Below, piece after piece: positions 52,969-62,182 of a DNA stretch of 64,000 bases. Under the pieces are notes generated by a model that made no database searches, was not told where the DNA came from, and saw only the letters and a program-made list of their open reading frames with translations. Each line of letters opens with the position of its first letter. The first letter of the stretch is position 1. The translations under genes were made by a program, and so were the position numbers. The DNA is from BOG-1112 sp964611335 (GTDB taxonomy: Bacteria; Bdellovibrionota_B; Oligoflexia; Oligoflexales; Bog-1112), in assembly GCA_964611335.1 (NCBI GenBank), contig CAZSXR010000002.1, forward strand, positions 558,001 to 622,000, read 5' to 3'.

Positions 52969-54138
52969 CTAATGCGCTTTTTTTACAGCTTCTACAATTT
53001 TACGAGCTCCGTCACCCATATCTTCTGCAGAAAGTATATTCATTTTAGATTGAGCAATAATTGCTTTTCCCTCGGCAACATTCGTGCCTTCAAGCCTTAC
53101 GACGATAGGGAGTTTGACTCTCATCTGATCTGCAATTTCAACAATAGCACGAGCAATAATGTCGCAACGCATAATGCCACCAAAGATGTTTACAAATACA
53201 CCTTTGACTTTTTTATCCTGGAAAAGAATTCTAAACGCATTCTTCACCATATCCTCACTAGCACCACCACCTACGTCCAGGAAGTTTGCAGGTTCACCAC
53301 CACAAAGTTTCACTATGTCCATCGTTGCCATAGCGAGTCCTGCACCATTCACAAGGCATCCGATATTTCCATCAAGTCCGATATAGTTCAGACCAAATTT
53401 GGAAGCTTCGACTTCACGCATATCTTCTTCTTTAAAATCTCTTAGTATCTCAATGTCTTTTTGTCTGAACATTGCGTTATCATCAAAATTCATTTTTCCA
53501 TCAAGAGCCAACATGGAACCTGATTTCGTGACAACAAGAGGATTGATTTCAAGAATTGAAAAATCGTGAGCTAAAAAAAGTTTGTAAAGTTTTTTGATAA
53601 TGTCAACGAGTTGATTCTTTTCTGTGTCGGGAAGTTTTGTTTGATAAGTGATTTGTCGAAGCACGTAATCACTCAAACCAATAGTTGTATCTACTTTAAC
53701 AGTAATAATTTTTTCAGGACTGTGTTCTGCAAGTTCTTCAATATCCATTCCACCTTGTTCGGAAAACATGATTGCAAGATTCGCAGTTTCTCTGTCAATG
53801 AGCATCGCAAGATAATATTCTTTTGCGATTTCTGAACCCGCCTCAACATAAACTTTCTCTACCAATTTTCCGCTGGGGCCCGTCTGATGTGTAACCAAAG
53901 TCATGCCAAGCATCTGAGTTGCAACCTCTCTGCACTCTTCCGCACTGCGCACAAGTTTCACACCACCCGCTTTCCCTCTACCGCCAGCATGTACCTGTGC
54001 TTTAACCACGGAAACAGGGCTTTTCAACCGACGATATGCAAACTCTGCTTCTATAGGAGAGTTTGCTAAATAACCTTCGGGTACAGGTATCTGATAATTA
54101 CGTAAAATCTTCTTAGCTTGGAATTCGTGAATATTCAT
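52969..54138 (-). CDS. sucC: Succinyl-CoA ligase, beta subunit
   Basis: A 389-residue ATP-grasp subunit. It opens MNIHEFQAKKILRNYQIPVP, followed by VKAQVHAGGRGKAGGVKLV and LEINPLVVT and, in the C-terminal ligase domain, GLDGNIGCLVNGAGLAMATMD. The ATG at 54138 gives the family's normal N-terminus; a longer frame upstream is spurious. GAGG lies nine bases ahead. The gene is 60 bp downstream of a sigma-54 activator on the same strand, and no -24/-12 element is evident in that gap. Confidence 0.98.
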   Translation of the reverse strand: MNIHEFQAKKILRNYQIPVPEGYLANSPIEAEFAYRRLKSPVSVVKAQVHAGGRGKAGGVKLVRSAEECREVATQMLGMTLVTHQTGPSGKLVEKVYVEAGSEIAKEYYLAMLIDRETANLAIMFSEQGGMDIEELAEHSPEKIITVKVDTTIGLSDYVLRQITYQTKLPDTEKNQLVDIIKKLYKLFLAHDFSILEINPLVVTKSGSMLALDGKMNFDDNAMFRQKDIEILRDFKEEDMREVEASKFGLNYIGLDGNIGCLVNGAGLAMATMDIVKLCGGEPANFLDVGGGASEDMVKNAFRILFQDKKVKGVFVNIFGGIMRCDIIARAIVEIADQMRVKLPIVVRLEGTNVAEGKAIIAQSKMNILSAEDMGDGARKIVEAVKKAH

Positions 54139-54198
54139 GTGGAAATACCTCAACAAGATGCTTTGGAGAAACCATTTAGACACAAGAAGGTCGAAATC

Positions 54199-55749
54199 TC
54201 AACTCGCTTTTCGATCTAAACCGTATTTTTCAATTTTTAAAAGAAGACCCGCACGACTCAATCCTAATTCTTTAGCCAATTGTGACTTATTCCATTGTGT
54301 TCGTATAAGACCTTCGCGAATAATATCGGACTCTATTTTCTCTAACAAATCTTTCAATTTTCCCTTTTGGAAATCTAAAGATAGAGGCGCTTTGGAATGA
54401 ATCCTCGTTGATAAATTCACCTCTTCTAGAACAGACTCTTCTCCTGCCAAAACATAAAGTCTTTCCATCTCATTTTCCAATTCACGCACATTGCCTGGCC
54501 ATGAATATCCCATCAGAGCTTTCAAACATTCTTTTGTCGGACGTTTCTCTTTCACTTTCATAAATTTTGCAAATTGCTTTACGAAATGCTCAATGAGCAA
54601 AGGCAAGTCTTCCATTCGTTCTCTCAGAGGAGGTATATACACATTGATCACATTCAATCTGAAATAAAGATCCTTTCGAAAAAGACCTTCCTCTACCATT
54701 TTTGTCAAATCACTATTGGTTGCACAGACGACACGTGCAGTAGTTTTTCGCGTTTCTGTCGCCCCCACAGAGCGAAAGGTTCCTTCTTGTAAAACTCTCA
54801 ACAACTTGACTTGCATTGTCATTGGCATTTCCCCAACCTCATCAAGGAAAATGGTTCCTCCATTAGCTGCTTCAAAGAGCCCCATCTTATCTTTAATGGC
54901 CCCTGTAAAAGATCCCTTTACATGTCCAAACAATTCGGATTCCAATAGATTTTCATTAAATGCGCCGCAATTAATTGCTATAAATGGTGCATTCTCTCTT
55001 TTAGAGTTGTAATGAAGAGCACGAGCAACAAGCTCTTTTCCAGTCCCATTCTCTCCCTGAACAAGAATGATGGATGCAGAATCTTTGATCCGATCAATAA
55101 GAGAGTATAAAGCCTGCATCGAATTGGATTTCCCGATCAAATTTCCGAACTCATAACGGCTTTTTAAATCCTTTTTTAAAGTTTCTACTTCGGATTTTGA
55201 ATTCACAAGTTCACTTTGCCATTTGAGAATTTCCTGAACAAGTAATTCAACTATTTTTGTAAGAAATTCGATTTCTTGTGAAGTTAAAACAGGAAGTTTA
55301 TCTACTAATTCTAATAATTTTTTCTCATTCGGAAACTGATTCTTAAGTGATCTTTGAATTAATTCTTTTTGTTCGCCTTCTGTTTCACTTCGAATAAAAC
55401 CATCACAAAATATACATCCAACATAGTGGCCATTCATTGTAATGGGTACACTTATAGTCGAAAACCCTACATGGCACCGATCAAATTCCACACCCTTACC
55501 TTTGATTTGAGCCGTCTTACGAACGGCACTCATACATCCTTGGAAGCCTGTAGAACTTCGCGTTATTTGTTTGCATACTTCATGAAGGGGATTGAAGAAC
55601 TTTCCAGCAGGGACACCTCGCAAATACCCCTTATCATCTGTAAAGTTTACCTGGATTTTCCATAAATCACCAATTAACTCCCGCAGCCTTTTTACCACAT
55701 GAAGTTTATTGAAATCTTCCCAAGGCAACTGCTCATTTGAAAGGCTCAT
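54199..55749 (-). CDS. Sigma-54-dependent activator with PocR-type sensory domain
   Basis: A 516-residue regulator. The N-terminal part (about 20-170) resembles the PocR ligand-sensing domain, with cysteines in EVCKQITR, GFQGCMSAV, FDRCHVGF and YVGCIFCDGF. A short coiled coil (about 175-205) leads to the AAA+ domain: Walker A GENGTGKE, the sigma-54 contact loop GSFTGA (usual GAFTGA), Walker B GGTIFLDEVGEMP and arginine finger region FRKDLYFRLNV. A C-terminal Fis-type helix-turn-helix (SQLAKELGLSRAGLLLKIEK) ends it. It activates RpoN promoters in response to a small molecule or redox state. Position 60 bp upstream of sucC suggests linkage with that operon, but no target site is visible. Confidence 0.9.
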   Translation of the reverse strand: MSLSNEQLPWEDFNKLHVVKRLRELIGDLWKIQVNFTDDKGYLRGVPAGKFFNPLHEVCKQITRSSTGFQGCMSAVRKTAQIKGKGVEFDRCHVGFSTISVPITMNGHYVGCIFCDGFIRSETEGEQKELIQRSLKNQFPNEKKLLELVDKLPVLTSQEIEFLTKIVELLVQEILKWQSELVNSKSEVETLKKDLKSRYEFGNLIGKSNSMQALYSLIDRIKDSASIILVQGENGTGKELVARALHYNSKRENAPFIAINCGAFNENLLESELFGHVKGSFTGAIKDKMGLFEAANGGTIFLDEVGEMPMTMQVKLLRVLQEGTFRSVGATETRKTTARVVCATNSDLTKMVEEGLFRKDLYFRLNVINVYIPPLRERMEDLPLLIEHFVKQFAKFMKVKEKRPTKECLKALMGYSWPGNVRELENEMERLYVLAGEESVLEEVNLSTRIHSKAPLSLDFQKGKLKDLLEKIESDIIREGLIRTQWNKSQLAKELGLSRAGLLLKIEKYGLDRKAS

Positions 55750-55826
55750 ATCGAAAAACTCCAGACTGAAATACCGACACCTTCTTCGGTAAACTGTCTA
55801 AAGTCTTTACACTTTGTAGAAAAATT

Positions 55827-56495
55827 CTAGATAGGATCGGTGATCTTTACTTTGTCTGGGACATTGAAACTTTCTTTCAACTCCTTTCTTTGAGGGTCTG
55901 AGAAAGTAAAAAGACTGTGGTTACCACCTTCGTAATTCAATTTAATTTTCTCAATGAAATTTTTTTCTAAGTTTAATTCTATTTGTATAGCAACGATCTC
56001 ACTTGAATCTTTAGGAAGAAGCCCAATAAAGACCTGATTTTTCTCCCGGCTAGAAGAATTTACTTCATAACGTCTAAGCAAACTTTCAAAATCGAGGATA
56101 ATATTCACAATCTCCTTCATATTTTTCCCGTTTTCTGCATCGGCTTTATATCTATACGCATAAGATTTTTTTGGGAAATAATGGAGCAGCGTATGCCCAT
56201 TATAAATCCATTCTTCCCTCTCTGCTTGTTGAAACTTCCAGCGAAATGAAGATGGTTTTTTGAAATAGACCTGACCTTTATTTTTTACTGTTTTTTTTCG
56301 AAGTTTTTTATAAATTTCTTGTTCAAAATTTAACGAAAGAAAAGAACTTTCCTGAAGCTTAACCTGCATTTTTTTTAATTCATCTATACTGATAGTAAGC
56401 GATGAATTGGATTTTTCTACAACAGATGTTTTTTCCGTTTTTGAGAAAGCAATAAAAGATAAACTCAGACATGGAATTAAAAGAAATCGTTTCAC
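55827..56495 (-). CDS. lolA: Outer-membrane lipoprotein carrier protein LolA
   Basis: A 222-residue periplasmic chaperone. After a signal peptide (MKRFLLIPCLSLSFIAFS) come the LolA segments FLSLNFEQEIYKKLRKKTVKNKGQ, then PSSFRWKFQ, HTLLHYFPKKSYAYRY and GLLPKDSSEI, forming the half-barrel that shields lipid tails. It ferries lipoproteins from LolCDE to the outer membrane, in agreement with several predicted lipoproteins in this window. Sequence is divergent but the PxxFRW motif is clear. Its ATG overlaps the pncC stop by four bases. Confidence 0.85.
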   Translation of the reverse strand: MKRFLLIPCLSLSFIAFSKTEKTSVVEKSNSSLTISIDELKKMQVKLQESSFLSLNFEQEIYKKLRKKTVKNKGQVYFKKPSSFRWKFQQAEREEWIYNGHTLLHYFPKKSYAYRYKADAENGKNMKEIVNIILDFESLLRRYEVNSSSREKNQVFIGLLPKDSSEIVAIQIELNLEKNFIEKIKLNYEGGNHSLFTFSDPQRKELKESFNVPDKVKITDPI

Positions 56496-57001
56496 ATTTC
56501 ATCTCTTTTTAAAAATTTTAATAATTCTTCCAAAACACACTCTACAGTTTGCATTCGAATCTCAGAGCGAGTTCCATTCAAGCGCAAACACCAAACTTTC
56601 TCAAACCGCGCATGACTAATAGCACACCAAACTGTGCCAACGGGTTTTTGAAGCGTACCCCCTTCAGGGCCCGCAATTCCGGTTATTCCCAACCCGAAAT
56701 CAGCATCGAGAAGAAGTCTTACATTTTTTGCAAGCAGCCCTGCAACTTCCTCTGAAACAGCTCCTACTGTTTGAATTGTAATCATTGGCACTGAAAGGAT
56801 TTTCGACTTAGCGAGATTTGAATAACACGATATCCCTCCCTGATAAATTAAAGAGCTTCCCGGACTTTCAGTTAAAAAAGTCGCAAGTAAACCACCAGTG
56901 CAACTTTCAGAACTTGCTATTTTTTTCTTTTTTACACGCAAAATTTCATATATTTCACGAGCAAGATTTATATTCTTTAAAAAGGACTTATCCCTTTCCA
57001 T
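56492..57001 (-). CDS. pncC: Nicotinamide-nucleotide amidohydrolase (CinA C-terminal domain)
   Basis: A 169-residue stand-alone CinA C-terminal domain. Diagnostic segments are IASSESCTGGLLATFLTESPGSS (active-site Ser and Lys region), YQGGISCYSNLAKS, GAVSEEVAGLLA and DFGLGITGIAGPEGGT. It removes the amide from NMN in pyridine nucleotide salvage. The N-terminal COG1058 domain of full CinA is absent, as in E. coli YgaD/PncC. A GGTGGA site precedes the ATG. It is coupled to lolA (overlap ATGA) and divergent from tilS. Confidence 0.92.
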   Translation of the reverse strand: MERDKSFLKNINLAREIYEILRVKKKKIASSESCTGGLLATFLTESPGSSLIYQGGISCYSNLAKSKILSVPMITIQTVGAVSEEVAGLLAKNVRLLLDADFGLGITGIAGPEGGTLQKPVGTVWCAISHARFEKVWCLRLNGTRSEIRMQTVECVLEELLKFLKRDEM

Positions 57002-57071
57002 GTCATTCCACCAACCCGTCTTTCATCTTGTATGATCATCACCTTTAAGCTACAACGCCTTATCCAAACAG

Positions 57072-58259
57072 GTGTTAATACAAATTAAGAGTTATAAAAT
57101 TTCACACACATTCGACCACAAATTGGACAGTCTCTTTACAAAGCTCGATCCTGACTTCTTCAAAGGGTTTTCAGGCATTGTCCTTTCTTGTTCAGGAGGA
57201 ACAGACTCCACTGCTCTTTTCCATCTCCTTCGTCGACAATTTAAATTTGATCAACATTTCTCTTTGAGTCTAGTCCATTTCAACTATGGACTTAGGGGAG
57301 AGGAGAGCGACAACGATCAGATTTTTGTGGAAAACCTAGCGAAAGAGCACAAAATTCACCTTTTTGTCCATAAAGTGAAGGAAAGTGGGGAGGAAGCCCG
57401 CCCACAAAAGAATATTCAAGCATGGGCTCGGTCCATCCGAATGAAAATTCTTTCAAATCTAGCAAAAGAGGGGAAGATTATAGCCCTCGCTCATCAAAAA
57501 GATGACCTTGCAGAAAACATTTTACTGCGTATGGCACGAGGGGTGAGCCCTGGAAGCCTCTTAGGTATGAGCCCTTGGTCTCATCCTTTCTGGCGCCCCC
57601 TACTGAATGTGGGACGGGAAGATATACTTGAGTGGCTTAACCACTATAAATTACCTTACCGCCATGATTCCTCCAATGATAAGCTAGTCTACAGTCGAAA
57701 TGTAGTTCGCCACGTGGTCCTAAAAGAGTTGAAAGGAATAAACTCTAAAGCACGGGATCATATCGTTCGCTGTGCTATGGAAACTCAAGATTTTGTGGAG
57801 TTCACCCGAAAATCTGTTCTGATGAAAGAAAACAGCGAGATTCCCATGGTATTAGATAAAAAATCTCTTGTTAGCCTTCCAACATCCATAGCTTACGATG
57901 CCCTATCTTGTTACATAGGTCGGCCATCTGAGAATGGAATCAATCACCACATGTTATCGAATGCTTTGAATCAGCTTAAAAAATCTGACAGCAAGAAAAA
58001 ACAATGTTTGGCCCAGCTCCCTCGAGGGAAACATTTGATTCAGGAAAACGGCAAGATCAGCCAAATTAAGTCTCTTTCTAAAAAAGAAAAGCCGCGCCAA
58101 AAACAACATGCAGCAGCTCTAACCTCTCGAAAAAACATGTTGATTCTTGGCCCTTCTGCAATCGTAGATTTTTTTCCGGTTAGAACACATTCTGTGTTAG
58201 ATCAGAATTTCCGAATTTGCAATTCTGACAGTGTCTCAACTAAGTTGAGTGAATTTTAA
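57072..58259 (+). CDS. tilS: tRNA(Ile)-lysidine synthetase
   Basis: A 395-residue N-type ATP pyrophosphatase. The PP-loop is VLSCSGGTDSTALFHLL, with VHFNYGLRGEESDND, IALAHQKDDLAENILLRMARG and the RHDSSNDKLVYSRNVVRH segment. It converts C34 of the CAU tRNA to lysidine so that it reads AUA as isoleucine. The start is a GTG at 57072 without a strong ribosome site. The C-terminal domain is short. ftsH follows 36 bp downstream. Confidence 0.93.
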   Translation: MLIQIKSYKISHTFDHKLDSLFTKLDPDFFKGFSGIVLSCSGGTDSTALFHLLRRQFKFDQHFSLSLVHFNYGLRGEESDNDQIFVENLAKEHKIHLFVHKVKESGEEARPQKNIQAWARSIRMKILSNLAKEGKIIALAHQKDDLAENILLRMARGVSPGSLLGMSPWSHPFWRPLLNVGREDILEWLNHYKLPYRHDSSNDKLVYSRNVVRHVVLKELKGINSKARDHIVRCAMETQDFVEFTRKSVLMKENSEIPMVLDKKSLVSLPTSIAYDALSCYIGRPSENGINHHMLSNALNQLKKSDSKKKQCLAQLPRGKHLIQENGKISQIKSLSKKEKPRQKQHAAALTSRKNMLILGPSAIVDFFPVRTHSVLDQNFRICNSDSVSTKLSEF

Positions 58260-58295
58260 AAAATGGATCTATCCTATTAGGAGAATTATAAGCTC

Positions 58296-60254
58296 ATGGC
58301 TGCAACTGTACAAAAACCAAATCAACCTCGCATACTGTTTCTCATCATTGCTGTCATTGTTATGGTGGGTTTTCTGGCAAGTATAATCAGTTCTAATCAG
58401 GAATCCGTTACAGAACTCAAGTATGCTGACTTCAAACGTCTCGTTGAAAGCCCTCCAAAAGAATCTGAGCGCATTGTTGAAGCTGTATTCAAAGAAAATC
58501 ATCTTACAGGATTCCGCAGCGATCGCAGCAAAGTAAGAACCTACGTTCCAAATGATGAAGCGACACGTAAATATCTTGAAGAGCACAAGGTGGTTCTCAG
58601 TTTTGAAGAGCCCGAGTCAGACAACTTACTTAAATCCGTAATCATCAATCTTATCCCGATGATTATCATTCTGGTTTTTATTTTTATCATTATGCGCTCT
58701 ATACAAGCTGGAGGTGGGAAAGCTATGTCCTTCGGAAAAAGCAGAGCAAAATTGGTAAATGATTTAAAACCTAAAGTAACGTTCAAAGATATCGCAGGAA
58801 TTGACGAAGCAAAATATGAGTTACAAGAAATCATTGAATTTCTTCGAGAGCCAAAAAAATTCACTCGACTTGGTGGACGTATTCCGAGAGGAGTGCTTCT
58901 CATAGGCCCTCCCGGAACAGGCAAAACAATTCTGGCAAAGGGAGTTGCAGGTGAGGCTGGAGTTCCTTTTTTCAGCATTTCAGGTTCCGATTTTGTTGAA
59001 ATGTTTGTAGGTGTTGGCGCAAGTCGTGTTCGTGATTTATTCGACCAAGCAAAGAAAAATTCACCCTGTATTATTTTCATTGACGAAATTGATGCTGTAG
59101 GTCGTCATCGTGGGGCTGGTTTAGGTGGTGGACATGATGAGAGAGAACAAACTTTGAACCAACTATTAGTCGAAATGGATGGGTTTGAAGCAAATGAGGG
59201 TGTCATCATCATTGCTGCAACGAATCGTCCTGATGTTCTAGATCCTGCACTTTTACGTCCTGGTCGTTTTGACCGTCGTGTTCATGTCCCTACTCCTGAT
59301 ATCAAGGGACGTAAAAGCATTCTTGAAGTTCATAGCCGTAAGTCGCCTTTATCGGATGATGTGGATTTAGCTATTATTGCTCAAGCTACACCTGGATTTA
59401 CCGGAGCAGATCTTGAAAATCTTATTAATGAGGCTGCACTGATAGCTGCAAGAGAAAATAGCAACCATATAAGCATGTCTCATTGTGAAAAGGCAAAAGA
59501 CAAAGTGATCATGGGAGCTGAACGCCAAAGCATGATCATGAGTGAAAAAGAAAAAACGAATACAGCTTATCACGAAGCAGGACATGCCCTTGTTGGACTT
59601 TTAAGCAAAGTCGGAGATCCTGTTCATAAAGTTACAATCATCCCAAGAGGGAGAGCTTTGGGTGTAACGATTACACTTCCCTCTGAAGACAGGTTTACTC
59701 TGACTAAAGAATTTGCGGAAGGAATGATTCTTTATGCAATGGGTGGTCGCGCTGCGGAAGAATTAATCTTTAATATAAAGACGACTGGAGCAAGCAACGA
59801 CATTCAAAAAGCAACAGAAATTGCTCGAAAAATGGTCTGTAATTGGGGAATGAGTGACAAGATCGGGCCTCTAGCAGTAGGAAAAAAAGAAGATGAAGAG
59901 GTTTTCCTAGGAAGAGGAATGAGTTCTTCTGATAATTACTCTCAACAGGTCGCTCAAACAATAGACGAAGAAATTCATAGAATCGTTACAGATTCTTACA
60001 GTCAAGCGCTAGAACTTTTACGGGAAAATAAAGATAAACTTGTCGCGCTTGCAGAAGCTCTACTTGTTAAAGAAACTTTGAATTCTACAGAAATGGAGAG
60101 AATCATTTCAGGAGAAAATATTATTACAGAAGATGAAATGAAGGCTTATAACAAAAGAAAGGAACTCGCTAGAAATTGGCAAAACAATCCTGAACTTAGC
60201 GAAAAAGAAACTCAGATGAGCGCAGCTGGTAACGAAGTACCGGTAAACTCCTAA
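58296..60254 (+). CDS. ftsH: ATP-dependent zinc metalloprotease FtsH
   Basis: A 652-residue membrane AAA+ protease. Two N-terminal membrane helices (about 10-32 and 110-132) flank a short periplasmic domain; the AAA+ module has Walker A GPPGTGKT, Walker B IIFIDEIDAVG, and the SRH with arginine fingers (LRPGRFDRRVHV); the zinc site is HEAGH (near residue 428), with a later Asp ligand in TGASNDIQKAT. It degrades unassembled membrane proteins and short-lived regulators such as LpxC in diderms. AGGAG is 12 bases before the ATG, rather far. The order tilS-ftsH is common in bacteria. Confidence 0.98.
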   Translation: MAATVQKPNQPRILFLIIAVIVMVGFLASIISSNQESVTELKYADFKRLVESPPKESERIVEAVFKENHLTGFRSDRSKVRTYVPNDEATRKYLEEHKVVLSFEEPESDNLLKSVIINLIPMIIILVFIFIIMRSIQAGGGKAMSFGKSRAKLVNDLKPKVTFKDIAGIDEAKYELQEIIEFLREPKKFTRLGGRIPRGVLLIGPPGTGKTILAKGVAGEAGVPFFSISGSDFVEMFVGVGASRVRDLFDQAKKNSPCIIFIDEIDAVGRHRGAGLGGGHDEREQTLNQLLVEMDGFEANEGVIIIAATNRPDVLDPALLRPGRFDRRVHVPTPDIKGRKSILEVHSRKSPLSDDVDLAIIAQATPGFTGADLENLINEAALIAARENSNHISMSHCEKAKDKVIMGAERQSMIMSEKEKTNTAYHEAGHALVGLLSKVGDPVHKVTIIPRGRALGVTITLPSEDRFTLTKEFAEGMILYAMGGRAAEELIFNIKTTGASNDIQKATEIARKMVCNWGMSDKIGPLAVGKKEDEEVFLGRGMSSSDNYSQQVAQTIDEEIHRIVTDSYSQALELLRENKDKLVALAEALLVKETLNSTEMERIISGENIITEDEMKAYNKRKELARNWQNNPELSEKETQMSAAGNEVPVNS

Positions 60255-60361
60255 AATTGCGGAATCCTACTCGCTCATTTAAGTTTCTCTCAACTTCCTT
60301 TCACAAATACCGATGCAAGAAGTAGGGTTGAAAACAACAATACTGAGAAGACTCAACATCC

Positions 60362-61186
60362 ATGAATGAGATTTTTGAACAGTTTAGTTGGTGGTCTATA
60401 CTGGATATAGCCATCATTACTTTTCTGATTTATCAGGTTCTCATTCTTATTCGGGGTACACGCACGGCGCAAATGCTCACGGGCATTCTGATCGTTATTT
60501 TGGGATTTCAGGCTTCTTCTCTCGTTCCTCTAACAGCTTTTAATTGGTTGATGAGTAAATTCTACTCCTCGATTGTTTTGATCATCATCATTTTATTTCA
60601 AGATGACATCCGAAATGCCTTGAGTCGCATTGGGAAAAAACCAATGCTTAGCAACGCGGAAGCAATGGCATCTCACTATTTACTAGATGAGCTCACCCGC
60701 TCTGCATTTTCACTTGCATCAAAAAAAATAGGCGCACTTATAGTTGTAGAACGCAATATCATTTTATCTCGATATATCGATGTAGGAATTTCTTTGGATG
60801 CAAAAATTTCAAAAGAACTTCTTATGGCTATTTTTGAGCATCACTCACCCATACATGATGGATCTGTAATGATCCGACAAGGTCGCATTGCAGCTGCTGG
60901 ATGTTTTCTCCCACTTACTCGGATGGAAAATGTGAAACCTGAAATGGGAACTAGACATAGAGCCGCTATTGGGATTAGTCAAGAAACAGACGCTCTCGTT
61001 ATTCTTGTTTCAGAAGAACAAGGCACTGTATCCATTGTTAGTGAAGGAAATATTTATTTGATGCAAGAAGCAGCTCAATTGCGCAAGTTGCTCAGAAAAT
61101 ATCTCTTAGGAACACCCGCCTATTCCAAATCTTTCTTGGAAAAAAATAATGATATAGATTGGAATGGGAAAGAAAGAGTAGATTAG
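60362..61186 (+). CDS. cdaA: Diadenylate cyclase CdaA (c-di-AMP synthase)
   Basis: A 274-residue protein with about three N-terminal membrane helices (to about residue 82) and a DAC domain. The cyclase motifs are HDGSVMI (the DGA motif with Ser for Ala) and GTRHRAAIGISQETDA (RHR motif), followed by ILVSEEQGTVSIV. It makes cyclic di-AMP from two ATP, a second messenger that controls potassium and osmolyte balance and wall homeostasis. The gene overlaps the cdaR start by one base and lies about 110 bp downstream of ftsH. Confidence 0.94.
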   Translation: MNEIFEQFSWWSILDIAIITFLIYQVLILIRGTRTAQMLTGILIVILGFQASSLVPLTAFNWLMSKFYSSIVLIIIILFQDDIRNALSRIGKKPMLSNAEAMASHYLLDELTRSAFSLASKKIGALIVVERNIILSRYIDVGISLDAKISKELLMAIFEHHSPIHDGSVMIRQGRIAAAGCFLPLTRMENVKPEMGTRHRAAIGISQETDALVILVSEEQGTVSIVSEGNIYLMQEAAQLRKLLRKYLLGTPAYSKSFLEKNNDIDWNGKERVD

Positions 61187-62112
61187 TGTCAAAATTTATC
61201 AAATTTATTTTTCGCAATTTCGTTTACAAGCTTATTGCTATAACGCTTAGCATTGTTTTCTGGTACATCGTACAAAGCGAACAAATTCTTGAAATCAACA
61301 GAAAAGTTCGCGTACAACTGATAGCACCTGAAGGTTTCGTCATCAAAGGAGGAAATATACAGTACAAAGATGCGATGCTAAGAGGTCCTCGCGCCTTACT
61401 TAATCACTTCCCTATGGAACCAATTTTAGCTCAAATCAAACTTTTCGCAGACAAGCCCCAAAACATTCGATCTCGAGTCGATAAGGAATACATTCGTGGT
61501 TGGAATGATCGTATAAAGATTACGATCTATGATGCCTACATTTCAGTTTACTTGGATAAAAAAATTGAAAAGGAAGTTCCAGTAAAGCAAAATTTAATGG
61601 GTGTTCCAAAAGATGGCTTTTTGGTTGAAAAAGTAATTTTAAATCCTGAGAAAGTTTTTATTTCAGGCCCAGCTTCAGATATGCAAAGGATCGATTCCAT
61701 CTCAACAGAACCTGTCGATATCAACAATCTCTCTTCTTCAAAAACTTTCGAAGCAAATTTGCTTGCTAGTGACCTTACAATGAAAGCGGATCCACAAAAA
61801 GTTCAGATCATTGTAAATATTGGAGAAAAGAAAATAAACCGTTCGTTTTTCAATATCCCTATAGAAGTTGAAGGCTCTTCTCTTTCGTTCAAATTAATCA
61901 CCAGTAGAATCTCTGTAGTTCTGCAGGGACATCCAGAATTACTCGATTCCATCAAATCCAAAGACATCCGAGCCGTACTTAACATCAAAGATCTCGGCCC
62001 AGGAATTCATGAAGAAAAATTGCAAATCAAAATCCCCCAAGATTCTGTCCTTTTGGAAAGCACCCCCGAGAAGATAAGCATCGAAGTTTACAGTAAAAAA
62101 AAGAACTTGTAA
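61186..62112 (+). CDS. cdaR: YbbR-domain protein CdaR (c-di-AMP cyclase regulator)
   Basis: A 308-residue exported or membrane-anchored protein: an N-terminal helix (FVYKLIAITLSIVFWYIVQ, about 12-30) followed by two or three YbbR-like beta domains. Repeat pieces are VPVKQNLMGVPKDGFLVEKVILNPEKVFISGP and GPGIHEEKLQIKIPQDSVLLESTPEKISIEV. In Gram-positives CdaR binds CdaA and adjusts its activity. I start at GTG 61186, one base overlapping the cdaA stop (TAGTG); an ATG nine codons earlier lies within cdaA and has no ribosome site. Confidence 0.88.
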   Translation: MSKFIKFIFRNFVYKLIAITLSIVFWYIVQSEQILEINRKVRVQLIAPEGFVIKGGNIQYKDAMLRGPRALLNHFPMEPILAQIKLFADKPQNIRSRVDKEYIRGWNDRIKITIYDAYISVYLDKKIEKEVPVKQNLMGVPKDGFLVEKVILNPEKVFISGPASDMQRIDSISTEPVDINNLSSSKTFEANLLASDLTMKADPQKVQIIVNIGEKKINRSFFNIPIEVEGSSLSFKLITSRISVVLQGHPELLDSIKSKDIRAVLNIKDLGPGIHEEKLQIKIPQDSVLLESTPEKISIEVYSKKKNL

Positions 62113-62182
62113 AAGCACGCCGGATTCGGCTAACTTAGTGAGTCAGAGTTGTATCTACTCAATAATACGGGAAGATTTTCAA

